Part shown: positions 34,645-47,256 of the stretch, piece after piece | How positions within the stretch are numbered: the stretch's first letter is position 1 | How the letters are laid out: each line of letters opens with the position of its first letter | DNA from: Ophiosphaerella korrae | Lineage: Eukaryota > Ascomycota > Dothideomycetes > Pleosporales > Phaeosphaeriaceae | Assembly (NCBI GenBank): GCA_028456385.1 | Contig: JALNQF010000036.1 | Span: forward strand, 186,001 to 250,000 | Length of the DNA stretch: 64,000 nucleotides | Direction: 5' to 3' | Notes under the pieces: generated by a model | Database searches by the model: none | What the model saw: the letters and a program-made list of their open reading frames with translations, nothing else | Told to the model about the DNA's origin: nothing | Translations under genes and position numbers: made by a program

Positions 34645-35818
34645 CTTGGTTATTTGAATGCCAATGATCTCGAGAAAGTATGTCCATCAAAAATCCGGTT
34701 CTGACAGTGAACAGATCTATCGGCGCACTTCAAGGAATGGTCATAATCGAGGGAAAGATGACATTACGTTTCCTTACCTTGCTTATTGAAACTAATGGGC
34801 ACATCTGTATATGCTAGGTACCAAAGAATTTAATAGTCACATTAGAAGAAGCATGGCTTCTTCATGGCTATATTAAGATGGTTATTCTCGGTTGAGAACT
34901 CTAAGAAAAAAGGAATGGCATTAAATTAAGCATCCTGTTCCTTTTACTATTCACCTATATGATAGTGTGTTTGAGTAAACGGCCACCTTCTGTGAGCAGT
35001 AGGGTAGTGAATTGATGTATTTGGATCTCCACGGCAGCAGCAAATCTCCCTATTATACAAGCAACTTCGATCTAACAATATCCAACTCTATTGCTGCCAG
35101 ATCTCAGACTTTCTCTTGCAAATCTTTCCCGGCCCAGCTCCGCTTCCCGATTCCCATACACAGCGCAACACAATCCTAATCTTGGCGCCGACGATGACCT
35201 TTCTAAACACACACACGTCTCTCATCTACATCATTACCTTGGCAGGGAAGATACTTCGCTCCACTAACTAGATTGCAATCAGAAGCCGTCATGGGTAGAT
35301 AGCTATTCCATTGACTCAAAGATGATGAGAAGGGATTCCCAACGTCCCAAAAATAAGATTATCGAAATGGTCCTCCACGATCTGCTCGGTGCCTGCTGTA
35401 CTGTACCTGAAGATCAATACGGTTGCGTTGCCGTTTCGACTGGGCTTACAAATGAGAGGATAAGAATGACACGTCAGCGCCACTATGCCGAATTGTACTA
35501 CGGCTGATATACATACCAACCTTCCTGGCCTCAACGCTAAAATGATCACAACCATACTTTTAGTCGATCGAGATGTGTAACACAAGTCTTCGTGAAACCA
35601 CAGCTTAATGCTCCTCCGATCTTCTATAATTCCTTTCCGCAATGGTTATTTATAACAATTATATGATCTACCATTTAGTATGTATCTCGCATCAATCTCG
35701 AAACGAGCAAATCCCTCCTCCAAAACACAGCGAGCAAAGTGCTTCACCATCCGTCTAATGCTAAACGCTCAAACCTAACAATTTATCCACCCAATCCATC
35801 CGCCCACCCATTCATAAC
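34645..35818. other. Intergenic, no gene seen
   Basis: 1.2 kb of 3' flanks for two convergent genes. A 108-codon minus frame at 35316-35642 shows no domain-like sequence. Confidence 0.5.
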
Positions 35819-38116
35819 TTACAACTTACTCTTCTCGACCTTCTTAAACAACACCCCACTGTCCGGATACGGGTCCACAGTAATCTTATTCAACGGATTC
35901 AACTCGCTCGCGCGATAAAACATATCCTCGTACACACGCCCATCCTCGCGCCCCAAACTACTATCTAGCACCCAGTCGTCGAAGCCCCAGGAGTCGACAA
36001 GCCGGACGGCATGCGGCCTGATATCCTTGAGCAGCTTCATAACCGCATTGGTGCGGGCGAGCTGGATCTGGTGCTTGCTGCATGCGCCGCTGGCGTAGAA
36101 CTCGCTGCCCTCTTGCTCGAGCGTGTGGAGGGCGAAGAGACGGAAGAGATTCATCAGGACGTCGAAGGTATCTTTGTTGATTTGGCCTTCGGCTTGGATT
36201 TTCTTGAGGGCGGATAGGTTGTTCTTGACAACCATCCACTGTGCGTGGGCCTTTGATAGACGGTAGAAATCGACGAGGAGGTCGTTCCATGCTTTCTTTT
36301 GCTCGTCGCGGTGCTTGCTGGCTTCGAAGGTGAGGAAGGAGACGCGCCATGCGAAGGCTGCGACAAGGTCTTCGTTGGAGCCGATGATGTCGAAGGCGCA
36401 GCCGATGTTGCGGCGAGAATGGAATTCAGAGAGGATGGTGGTGGTATCGTTGGTAGGTTTTTCGTTGTTCAGGACAGAGCGGGCAGATTTGAGGAGCTAG
36501 CGATGCTGATTAGACGATGGTTCAAAGGGGGCATAAAAGAGACTTACGTAGCGGGCTACCTGTTGGGTGAGCATGTAGTTGTCGCCTTCCCAAGTTGTAG
36601 TTGGAAGGTAGTCTGCATACCATGGGCCGATCCCGCTATTTGACAGTTAGTCAAGGGGATAATATTATAAACCAGCGTTTGCATCATCGAAATGATGATA
36701 TCATGCTTTGTTCTGACTTGGCCCAGATTATAGAAAGATAGAAATATTGCTTACCTGAAGCTTGAGTATCCATGACCACCACACGCTCGACGGCAGACTT
36801 CGAGGCCCTCAGCGGCGATGGTGCTGCTAAGGGACTTTAGAGCACAAGACGAGGCATGAAGATCAGCAAGCAAATCACTGCCTGATTGCGTCTCTTCCGG
36901 TCCGGCTCCTCGCTTGCTGGAGTCCTGCTTCGGCTGATTCATCCTTTTCTGGTTTTCTTGATACATGTCCATCATGGACTTGCCTGTGAAATGAAGAGCG
37001 AAGGTTGCAGCTAGAAGAGGGAGAAGGCGAATTTGAACCATTGTGTAGTTTAGGACAGGAGTCTCGGCCTCCCCGGCGGGAGCATCGCGGTCCTGGAATT
37101 GTCGTCGGACGGCAGCATAGCGAGTGGCGATGGTAACACCACGAGCAAGGGTACTGCCTGCTTGCATGACAATGTTTGAACGAACCCAGGTGAGGGTACC
37201 GTATACGAGCGATGGGGATCCTCGGCGAGCAAACTTGTTAGTATTGAGGTCGACATGTGAGAATCGGGCCAACATGTTGATATGAGGAACCTTGACTTTG
37301 TTGAAAAGAAGGAAGCCGTTATCCATGGTATTATATCCGAATTTAGGACCAATGTCTCCAATGTGGATATTTTCTAGCGGCTCATGCGTCTTCAAGTCAC
37401 GAATCTGAATACAGAATGGCGTTGGTCCGTATGATTTGCCCCCGACTATGAGCTGAGCCATGACGACCGCGTGATTTGCGGTGCGACCAAGTGAGCCTAT
37501 CCACCATTTGCTTGCTGTCAGGTGTGGAGAATGAATGACAAAGGTCTTGTCGTCTGGGTTCCAGGTGGCGGTGGTTTCCAGTCCTCGCACGTTGGAACCG
37601 TGTCCAAGTTCGGTTTGAGCATAGCATCCGATAATTTTATAATCTTTGGCCTGAGTGAGCCACTTTTCTTGCTGCTCGGGTGTGCCTTGCTCTCCAAGTG
37701 TAATCTATTGAAGCCATTAGCTAGTTACAAGATGGTACGTTTGAAAAACCTACCAGAAACATGCTATCATGAAGGCCATATGGGCCAGGCTCGCCAATTA
37801 GGTCTGCGGCGGTCCGGAACTCCTCCAATGACCAATTGTGCTGTCTTTTCAAGATTCTCAACCTCTTCTCTCTTGCCAAGGCTCTTTCAAATTTATCTGT
37901 CCGGCCCATGAAGTAGTTTTGTGACTTGTCAAAGACCTCTTCCGCTTTGAGGATGCTCAGGATTCGCTTTTTTCTTTCAACGACTTCTCTTGTATGAATC
38001 AGCTCCTCCAGCTGCTGAACAGGAACATTAGAGCTGGCGCGCTCTGCAGCGAGCAGTTCATGGCCTTGGGCGCCAGATGGCTTCAATTGCTTGACCCAAT
38101 CAGGAGTTGGAGCCAT
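35819..38116 (-). CDS. Peroxisomal acyl-CoA oxidase
   Basis: Four exons (38116-37754, 37704-36755, 36635-36548, 36496-35819) encode 692 residues. Acyl-CoA oxidase catalyses the first step of peroxisomal beta-oxidation, making trans-2-enoyl-CoA and H2O2. Recognisable segments: YFMGRTDKFERALAREKR, the FAD-contacting CYAQTELGHGSNVRGLETTATWN, RGSPSLVYGTLTWVR, RYAAVRRQF, CGGHGYS and the catalytic-glutamate motif TTTWEGDN. The protein ends in Ser-Lys-Leu, a canonical PTS1 import signal. The 88-bp third exon carries the Gly-Ile-Gly-Pro-Trp to TWEGDN part. An upstream in-frame ATG (38176) would add 20 residues; the MAPTPDW start is preferred because it fits homologues better. Confidence 0.96.
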
Positions 38117-39224
38117 GATGGTAGATTTGGAGTCAATTGATTGACGCGTGTTCAGAGAAAGGATGAAAGGTTGCATGAGGACATTTATTACGACATAGGG
38201 CGCTCAAGATCCTCGGCTGCCGATAGCGCTTGGATGCTGAAAGATGCGCTAGCTGAATGATACCGAGGCCTAGCGTTGCACCGGCCTCGGCCGATTTGCA
38301 AGTAATCATAACAAGAGCTTGTAACTGAGTGAATAGTTGGCTGTACAATGTACTCGTGCTGTGCTCAAGATGAGGAGGTCACAGGAGATGCGTGTAGAAC
38401 GACAAGCCTCTGCGCTTTCCTAAAGCGCTAAGCGAGGGCCATGGGGGTTACCCTTTCCACTAGGCTGGAAGATGAGCAAGAATTGGCTCTATCAGGTAGG
38501 CATTGTCCACCATTCACCCGGAACCCGAAAGCCGCAACGGCCGTGATGCTGCTCGTGGCAGGCCTGGACTAGTGCCGGTTCAACAGCAGGCTTCCATCAG
38601 CCGGGCGCTGACGGCCGAGCTGGTTTGTGCAACGAGGGCACGCGAGCGGTTGCCACTAAGACAATGTAATGCACCGCCTCAGAAAGGGTATGGCAGGATC
38701 TTGGTTGGGAGGGTGTTCGCCTAAGTATATAGCAGACCGGTAGTATGCTTGTGCGCAGCAGGCCATTGTTACTGGACTAGGTGGGCACTATGCTGCATGC
38801 GCAGGCAGCCATGAAGAACCTGCGCTCGCTGCCGTCATACTTCACGCTTCGAACGACTGGGCCGCGCCACAGCCTGCCTAGCCGCTCCCAGCCTAGCGGG
38901 GCACCTTGTCCGTTGGCCGGGTGCGAGTTCATTGAGAGCGTCACTTGTGCTCGCTCACCAACACCCTCTCGCGTATACCTAACATACTTGCACCCCACAG
39001 GCCGACTTTGCCTTCCTCCTCCCTGAGAGCTTATCCCTCGACAGCCAACTCTACTAGCCAACCGTTTTGCGAGCGTTGCCGCCGTGCCCTCGTGTCTCGC
39101 GCTACTGTGTAGAAACCCCCACAACACCGAGCCCCATCACAATTCTATGCCCGCGAACAACACGGCGCTTTTCCCACAACACGCTCCCCTTTTCTCCCAC
39201 GAGTCCTTCTAGGAATCGGACACC
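38117..39224. other. Divergent intergenic region, acyl-CoA oxidase and PP2C
   Basis: 1.1 kb containing both promoters. A minus-strand open frame at 38777-39127 is GC-driven and not gene-like. I see no other structure. Confidence 0.5.
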
Positions 39225-41000
39225 ATGGGCCAGACACTTTCCGAGCCCGTAGTAGACAAGGTATTTGCCCCCAATGCTGTCACCCCGCCCCCGCATCATG
39301 TTGCTTTCTCCTACTGGTTGGCAACCGTTGCCGGTAGAGCCATGTTCAGTGTGCGCAAAGCGTATTTTCTCGTTTTATTGCTGACCCGTTCTTTTCCGGT
39401 AGAAATCAGAACATGCCGATGGCGAGTCACTCATCTTCGGCACCTCCTCGATGCAGGGCTGGCGCATCAGTATGGAAGACGCCCACGCATGCCTATTAGA
39501 CCTACATTCGTCTACAGAGGGCGGTAAGCCCACCAGCGCCGATAAGCGACTAGCTTTTTTCGGTGTTTACGACGGACATGGCGGCGATAAGGTTGCCATA
39601 TACACCGGCGAGCACCTGCACGAAATTGTATCAAAACAAGAAGCGTTCAAGGAGGGAGACCTGAAGAAGGCTCTTCAAGACGGCTTTCTGGCTACTGATA
39701 GAGCTATTTTGAGCGGTAGGCTTTCTCCACTAACACATTGGTATGATGTACGCGGCTGACTCACGGTATAGACCCAAAGTACGAGGAAGAAGTGTCTGGC
39801 TGCACTGCCTCAGTCGCCATCATCTCAAAAGACAAGATTTACTGCGTATGTCCATCGTCATAATTACCACGGAGCAAATTCTGACTCAGATAGGCCAACT
39901 CAGGCGACTCGCGAACTGTTCTAGGAGTCAAGGGCAGGGCGAAGCCACTCTCATTTGATCACAAGCCGCAGAACGAAGGCATGTCTCTCCCTTACATCAC
40001 TCTATAGAGCTGACAAAAGATAGCCGAAAAAGCACGTATCCAAGCAGCGGGTGGCTTTGTCGACTTTGGCCGAGTGAATGGCAACCTCGCCCTTTCACGT
40101 GCAATAGGCGATTTTGAGTTCAAGAAGAGTGCCGACCTTCCTCCTGAGCAACAAATAGTCACTGCCTTCCCGGACGTCGAGATACACGATATTAACGACG
40201 ACGATGAGTTCCTCGTTGTTGCATGTGATGGTGAGCCCCCCTACTTCCATACAAGGAACTTATGCTGATTCAATTACACAGGTATATGGGACTGTCAGTC
40301 CTCGCAAGCTGTTATTGAGTTTGTTAGGCGCGGAATTGTGGCAAAACAGTCCCTTGAGTCCATCTGTGAGAACATGATGGACAACTGTCTGGCTTCGAAC
40401 AGTGATACTGGAGGTGTTGGCTGTGACAACATGACTATTACCATTATTGGCCTTCTTCATGGAAAGACAAAGGAGCAATGGTACGAGGACATTGCGAAGA
40501 GGGTGGCAAATGGAGAGGGTCCATGTGCGCCGCCAGAGTACGGCAAGTCTGATAATCCAGCCTCTCCCTCTTCAGAGGGCGAATAGAACAGTTTCTAATA
40601 GATTTGTGCAGCTGAGTTCCGTGGCCCCGGCGTACATCATCGCATTGATGATAGCCCTGATGACATCGATATGGATCTTGACCAACGGTTCCGGCCGAAC
40701 AGCAGACTCGGCGGCCGCGTCATCCTTCTGGGTGATGGTACAGAAATCTCGACCGAAGGTGCGGACAGTGATATGTTTGACCACGAAGATGAAGACAATG
40801 ATCTCGATTCACAGGTTGACAAATACAACAAGAAGGGAGGTTCAAACGGCAATGTCCAAGACGGAAGCCCCGGCCAGACCACCGCCCAGGTAACTGAGTC
40901 GCCTTCTTCCGTCCAGACAGAGAAGTCTGATACCCCCGAAGCGCTCAAAGCTGCCCAGGGTGACAAGAAGCTAGTTGCAAGCAACACAACAACAAGCTGA
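39225..41000 (+). CDS. PP2C-type Ser/Thr phosphatase (PTC2/PTC3-like)
   Basis: Seven exons (39225-39260, 39403-39715, 39772-39845, 39894-39978, 40024-40230, 40282-40542, 40612-41000) encode 454 residues. The start MGQTLSEPV is a potential N-myristoylation site. Metal-binding PP2C motifs are present: [71 protein letters not shown] and [10 protein letters not shown]. Such Mn2+/Mg2+-dependent phosphatases damp stress MAPK and checkpoint kinase signalling. An acidic, low-complexity tail follows. Introns 4 and 6 begin with GC rather than GT (GCATGT, GCAAGT) but restore the expected NEAEKARI and PEYAEFRGPG. Retention of intron 6 would give a shorter C-terminus ending at 40586. Confidence 0.95.
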
Positions 41001-42060
41001 AAAGGAACGTAAGGCAGTGCTCCTGGTTTCGTTGCCAGCCTGTTCGCCATTGGATTCCAAAGCAACCTTGGGGCATGACGCAAGTAACGCCTTTCTTATG
41101 GAATGTTCTAGTTCTATGATAATGGAAGAGGGTTTAGTGCAAGGTCAAACTACGGGTCATGCAAACAAACCTCATGGAACGAAAGTGGGCATTGTAACCA
41201 AGTGATACCTGGCGTCATAGATTGTCGCCATCCTCTCTTATATATATATGTTTGATGCATGATTATATTCCCTTCGAGTAGTACTTGTAGTATTTCTAGT
41301 CAGTGACGCCTCTCGCGTTGGCCTACAACATGACGTCACACTGACACGCGTAACACCAGATTCAGGAACAGGCAAGTGTAGCGAGAAACCCATCCAGTTT
41401 TTGCTGTATGCACACCAAGCATTCACCTTCCCTGCAGGCGACTCTGTAACTTCACAAACATGCGTAGGTACTGGTGCACAACACTGCGTGTTTTGCCCTA
41501 CTGGCAACAATAAATGTGCCATGTGATCTAGTTCTTGGCCCATGTGGTGAAAAGCTTGGTTCTGAATGTCCCACCGACTTCATTTATATACAGTTATATA
41601 TATAGGTGATCCATTGATGGAGAATGCAAGGCGAAGAATGAGGAACTGAAAGATAGTAGGGGCTCTGACGATAGCTCCCAAGGAAGCTGGGCCATGTGAG
41701 CATGGGAGGTTCCATAAAGTGAAATAAAGCTTCTAATACGGGTTGTAAAATAGAGGGACCGATTCGTTGCACAGATTCTTTCACGCTCAGCAACCGGAAT
41801 GGCAGCAACCCAGACCAGTGGCAGACTTGGTACCACTAGTCTATATTTGGTGACCGCCCCGCTGGAAGGTCCGAGCTCTGCCATGAGCTTAACGTGCAAC
41901 TGCACCTCGATAACTCAATCAGGCATTTTGACTGATCACGAGCGCATCTGTGCCATGATGTATCCCTGAGGCAACATATAACATTCGCTTCTTCACCTAG
42001 AATTGTTTCGTATCAAAGTAAACTACCACCAGCAGAGAATAGGTCAAGACATCAGCAAAC
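41001..42060. other. Intergenic, no gene seen
   Basis: Over 1 kb between PP2C and LST8 with only short, unsupported open frames. The end holds the LST8 promoter. Confidence 0.5.
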
Positions 42061-43208
42061 ATGTCGGTCATTCTATGTACAGGTGCGAAGCTACGCGCCC
42101 AAAGTATGTGAACAATGAAGCTAATAGCTAACAGCTGGATATGATCACACCATTCGGCACGTCTCTCGATGTCCTCGACGTATAACTACCTACTGACTTT
42201 CTTATCAAGCTTCTGGGAAGCGCTCAGTGGCATCTGCTCCCGCACCATTCCCCATCCCGATTCCCAAGTGAACCGCCTCTGCATTTCACCCGACAAACGC
42301 TACCTTGCTGCCGCTGGACATCACACGGTCAAGCTCTATGATATCAAATCAACAAATCCTAACGCTATCTTGACATTCGAAGGCCACACGTCCAACATTA
42401 CCGGTGTGGCATTCCACTGCGAATCGAAATGGCTTGTGACATCGTCGGAAGACAACACTGTCAAGATATGGGACACAAGAACTGGCGGGGTCCAGAGAAC
42501 CTATTACCACGATGCTCCCGTCAACGACGTTGTCATCCACCCAAACCAGGGTGAAATAATCAGTTGTGATCGCGGTGGAAATGTGCGCATTTGGGACCTG
42601 GGTTTGAGTACATGCGAACATCAATTAATACCCGAAGAAGATGTGAGCGTAGCCTCTGTGACAGTAGCCTCAGATGGTAGCATGTTTTGCGCTGGAAACA
42701 ACACTGTCCGTCCCTCCTCCCCCTCTTATGGCAAAGATATGTGCTGATCTACCATACGTAGGGTAATGTTTACGTTTGGCGTATGATACAGCGCCATGAT
42801 GAAACCCACATCATTCCCGTCTGCAAATTCCAGGCTCACGCAACTTACATCACTCGCGTCCTCCTCTCACCAGACGTTCGACACCTCGCCACCTGCTCCG
42901 CAGACCATACCGCTCGCATCTGGTCTCTCGATACATCGACTCCACATAACCTGCAGCCAGGGGATATGCTACCGACCGCAGCTGAACGTGATCCCGCCGC
43001 CTTCCCACTAGAAACCACACTCAACGGTCACCAGCGCTGGGTCTGGGACTGCGCGTTCAGCGCCGACAGCGCATACCTGGTCACTGCGTGTAGTGACCAC
43101 TATGCACGTTTGTGGGAGCTCGGAAGCCAGACTATTATCCGGCAGTACAGCGGGCACCACCGCGGCGCGGTCTGTGTCGCACTCAACGATACAGCTGTAG
43201 GGAATTAG
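42061..43208 (+). CDS. LST8: TOR complex WD40 subunit LST8
   Basis: Four exons (42061-42082, 42135-42156, 42210-42705, 42762-43208) encode 328 residues. LST8 (Wat1/Pop3 in fission yeast) binds the TOR kinase domain and is shared by TORC1 and TORC2. The protein is a seven-bladed WD40 propeller: TAGYDHTIRFWEALSG, QVNRLCISPDKRYLAAAGHHTVKLYDI, GHTSNITGVAFH, EDNTVKIWDTRTG, GNVRIWDLG, ADHTARIWSLD and GHQRWVWDCAFS are visible. The first two exons are only 22 bp each and encode the family start MSVILCTAGYDHTIR. Intron 2 has a GC donor (GCACGT), the only choice giving Arg-Phe-Trp. Intron 3 has an unusual GTCCGT donor. Confidence 0.95.
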
Positions 43209-44053
43209 GAAGAAATGTGAAGATACGATGTAACTCAATGGGAAAACCGGCATTGGTTTGGCATGGCATAACAAAGGCGTTAGGTATGGGTACTCAGCTC
43301 GTTGGTAGACCACTCAGAGAAGGAAACACTAACCACGTTTCCCTAACTTTGGCGCGCTCACGCGCTTGGGACCACGACAGGTGGCGTAACAGCGGAATGA
43401 ATGACGACCATGAGATTCTATAATTGAGCTTGAGTGGAGTAAATTTCCATTTCCAGATAGAGATACCATGCCCACGTGTATGTAGGGCAACACGTCTAGT
43501 ATGCAGCATGTGTTGATTAGCTAAGAATATACCTTTCAAAATCATCCTCCTTACCACTCTCATGTACATGTCCCCTCGCCTCGTTCCCCAAACGCCCCGC
43601 AACTCGAATCCGAGTCGTTGCCAAAAATCCATTCAGTTCCGTTGCACTGGCCGTTACCCATACCCATACCCATACCCATACCGCAGAATTACACCATAGC
43701 GATGGCTTACTAACGTCATGTCATACCACATCACATACCCCCTTTTCCCTCACGATGCAAGCACAACATATTAACCCATTCCCCCCATCCCATACGTTGT
43801 TATCGATTCTATGCCCACTCTTCACCGCCCCAGCAACCCCGAAAACCAATTTGCCAACTGCTTTGTATTAACGCTCGAAAAGCTCTTGACGCTCGCTTCA
43901 TCATCATGGTCGCGACACGGCGTCCTGCGCCCAGGAAGCGTGGACCCGCGGGCGCGCCCTGGCGCCACGCTATACATGCTGCGAAGTAAGATGGGAGAGC
44001 GGTCTAGGCTTGCATTAGCGCGGAAAGGCAAAGGGAGACGCGAGGAGAAGGTG
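43209..44053. other. Intergenic between convergent LST8 and BUD6
   Basis: Holds the 3' flanks of both genes and the hexamer repeat at 43655-43682. An open frame on plus from 43811 into BUD6 is an antisense shadow. Confidence 0.5.
43655..43682. repeat. Hexanucleotide microsatellite (TACCCA)n
   Basis: About 4.7 copies of a 6-bp unit in the LST8/BUD6 3' region. It is not the TTAGGG telomere unit. Confidence 0.85.
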
Positions 44054-47000
44054 CTATGTAGGATTTGCACCACCTTGGTCTGTAGCTTCGGTGGGCTCGG
44101 CGGGCTGATCAGCGTTGCCGTTGCCGTTGGCGGCGGCAGCGGCTTCGCGCTCCATTTTCTCAGCTTTGGCTTTGAGGCGGGCGGCTTCGCGCTCGGCGTT
44201 TTCTCTGCGGGCGCGCTCGTCTTTAGCTTTGCGGAGGCGCTCGACTTCTTCGACGCCGCCGCTCTTCTTGAGCTTGCCCTCGTCGACGAAGTTGCCGAGC
44301 TCGCGCTTGAACGCGTCATCGTTACGCGTCGCGAGTTCGCGTTGGCGCGCCTTTTCTGCGCGCTCGATGGCCTCGAGACGGCTTTCGTGGTTGGGTTGGA
44401 GGGCCTTGACTTCGCCGAGGACGCCGTCGCGGGCCTCGCGGGGGTCGACGACTTTGTCGAAGGAGGCGGCAGCCATGACGTTGCGGCCGCTAGCGGAACG
44501 CATGCCTTTACCCTGTTCTTTTTCGGTTTCGAGGTTTTGTTGCTTGGTTGCTTGTTCAACCAGCTCCAGGGTTTGGGAGGCCTTTTCGAGGTCGTCTTGC
44601 AGATCAGCGGCAAGCTCTTCCTGCATGGTTAGCATGTCCCTCTCCTCGCACACGGTCTGGAGCTCTTGCTCCCAGATCTTGGTCCATAGTGGTTTCTCCT
44701 TTGCGAGGAAATCCTGAAGCTTCTTCAGCTCAGCAGTCGCAAGAGAGAGATCCTTGGCTGATGCTTCGAGTTGGCGGGGGAGCGGTCGAACACCACGCTG
44801 AACGACGTCCTTGCGCAGATCTTCGACGAGGTCTTGCAAGTCGTCAACCCTGTTTACAATCTTTTCGGAATCATCCTGTAATGCCTTTTTGCCTGTGTTG
44901 ATATAAGCACGCCCAGTGTCACCATCTAGGCTCGGAAGGGCCGCTTTGACTGCGGTTGATTTGACTGCATTGGCCTTAGTACGGATCGTGGACATGCTGG
45001 CTTGTATATCTGAGACGAAGGAAGAATAAGTCTGTCGGACCACAGCCAGGTCACGGCGGAGTGACTGAACTTCACTTAATTGGGCAGCAGAGACCATGCT
45101 GCCTTCCATAGAGGCACCGCTCTGCACGGGTCGAGTTGGCAGTAGTGTTGAGTTACGTCCCGAAGATATAGTGGGTGCTGCAGCCATGCCTGCCAGTTCT
45201 TTTGCCGTCTGTTGTTGGCGCTCGGCTACCCGCTGTATCGTTGATTGTTGGTCATCGACGACTGTTTTGATGCTTTCTACTAGACGGCTTAGCCCGCCAA
45301 ATTTATCATCAATATGATTCTTGACTTCGTCTAATTGCTCCACGTTTAGCACAAGGACCGATCGGTCCTTAACGTCGTGTATATCTTCAAGCTCGTAGCG
45401 CACACCCGAGACAGGGTCTTGTATATGAATCTCAGGCAGTTCGCCATTGCGATGAGCGTCCCAGGCAAACTTCTCAATAAAAGCTAGCTGTAAGCGGCCC
45501 ACTGAGAGATCGGAACCATCTGCAAACACGTATTTCTTGATTTTGCTCTTGTACTGGAGGAACAGCGTGAAGTCTTTGTCAGGTTGGGGCGACTGTTCAG
45601 GAACGAATTGGTGAGGTTGGGGAGAAGATGACTTTACTCTCCGTGATCCCACCCTGTAGGGAAGATTTCCCTGCTTGCCGGGCACTTTTATTGGGGAATC
45701 GTCTGTGTCGAGGTTGATGGGCTCGGCTAAGGGCCCGTTGAGGGTAGCCCCAAGTACCGGCGGATCGCCCTCTAGAAATTTAGGGACTGGACCGACCTTG
45801 TCGTCTGGTGTTTTCTGCGTGGGGCTGTCTTCAGGCCCTGGTTCGCTAGGCGGTACGATGCTTGGTATTGAGCTTTGCGCGCTCTCTTCGGAAATGCGCC
45901 TGGAGACATCGTTTGTGCTGTCTATCTTGGTCTCGACCACGGGGCGCTGTTGATTAGACCGTTGGCGGCTGTGCAACGTCGACCCTCGGGTGCGCACGGC
46001 GTTCATTGACTCTCTTACATCCCGACCCCTATTCGGTATGGGAGAATTCTGCACAGGTGGAATGGCTATTCCACCTGTGCCAAGATGTTTTTGGATCTGA
46101 TATTGCGAGAATCGTCGCGAGGCTCGTCTTTCCAGCTCTCCTCCTCTTTGCAATGCAGCAAATGCATCTTCTTGCTTTGGTGGCGGTGGAGGAGGAGGAG
46201 GAGGAAAGTCGACGGCATAGTTGGGCTGTGCGGGCCCAGATGGCATGGCATCGTCGGTAGGGTAAGGCGCTATTACGGGCATTTGCTGGGCGCTAGTGCT
46301 TGAGATGGAGGAGTCTGAAGACAGGTTACTAGCTCCAGTGTTCCGATTCGCTTTAGGATTTGTTGGCAAAGTATCGTATTTGCTAGGAGATGTCCGGCCG
46401 GTGACAACGGAGGACGATCGCGGGGGGAGGTCAGGGCCGTTGCCACCGAATTCGCCATTTTCTCCTCTGGGAGCGAGCCTTGTGCTCTGCGAGCGTTGCT
46501 GTTGCGATTCCTCAACCTCTCCATTGCTGCCAATGCTGCCCGACCGCGTGGAGGAGCCGTTGAGGGTGCCGTCTCGGCCTGTGCGCTGGCGCAAGCGCTG
46601 CTGTTTCTTCTTGAGGCCATGGAGGAGGTTTATGATGATGTCTCGTATGCGCGGCAGGAAGTTGTCGAGGCTGGACTGGGATGCTTCCTGGCTGAGGGTT
46701 TCCTCGAGAATCCCACGCAGCAGCTCGGGCACGTTGCCGAGGTCGCTGGTATCGACGCCGATGGCGTTGAAGGCCCGCGAGGCGATGTTGAACTCATAGC
46801 CCAGGCGCACATAGACGTCCGAGACCTCGCTCTCGGTGGCGGTCCCTCGCGACCATAGTGTCAAGGTTTCTTGGCCAGGTTAGCGGATGCGACTCGCAGA
46901 GTTTGGGGCGTGTCGGACGCACCCAGGAGCTGCTTAGTCGCAACGAGCAGATGGGTGACGGACTTTTCGATCTGGGAGAGCTGCTGCTGGGGCTGCATTG

Positions 47001-47256
47001 CGCAAAGAGTCAGTGGCTGGAGCTGGGCATGCAGAGGGCGATGGCGGTGGTGCTGGGGCATACTTACATTTTTAGGGGTGCGTCGGTGAGACCCCTGGGA
47101 CGAGCGGATCGAGGCGGTGGGGGCTTCCTCGCTCATGTTGGATGCAGGCGTGTGCGTCTCTGGATCGAGAGAATGGGTGCGACCTGAGGGCTGGACGGGG
47201 ACATGGACATGGCTCTCGGCACCGTTGGGTACGCCTAGTGCTGCCGTGCTGGGCAT
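44054..47256 (-). CDS. BUD6: Actin- and formin-regulating polarity factor BUD6/AIP3
   Basis: Three exons (47256-47068, 46992-46923, 46869-44054) encode 1024 residues. BUD6 is a polarisome component that stimulates formins for actin cable assembly at hyphal tips. The junction of exons 2 and 3 recreates the family signature IEKSVTHLLVATKQLLETLTLWSRG and continues with SEVSDVYVRLGYEFN. A long low-complexity linker follows, with a run of nine prolines in VDFPPPPPPPPPKQ. The C-terminal AIP3 domain starts near KDFTLFLQYKSKIKKYV and contains LQLAFIEKFAWD and coiled coils up to a highly charged Arg/Glu/Ala tail. Intron 1 (75 bp) is in frame without stops, so its retention would add 25 residues. Confidence 0.94.

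Noticed and set aside
35316..35642. 108-codon minus frame
   Set aside because: No recognisable motif, no splice-supported extension, in a 3' intergenic region.
38117..38176. Upstream ATG adding 20 residues to acyl-CoA oxidase
   Set aside because: The extension is unlike family N-termini, and the downstream MAPTPDW start fits better.
38777..39127. 116-codon minus frame upstream of PP2C
   Set aside because: Lies in the divergent promoter region, GC-driven, overlapped by an equally long plus frame.
43655..43682. Telomere-like hexamer repeat
   Set aside because: The unit is TACCCA, not CCCTAA/TTAGGG, and lies between two housekeeping genes.
43811..44717. Long plus-strand open frames (273 and 200 codons)
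   Set aside because: They are antisense to the GC-rich charged tail of BUD6, whose frame is family-supported; the antisense translations are low-complexity shadows.
46296..46858. Plus-strand open frames of 120-167 codons
   Set aside because: Antisense to the BUD6 N-terminal half; no domain-like content.
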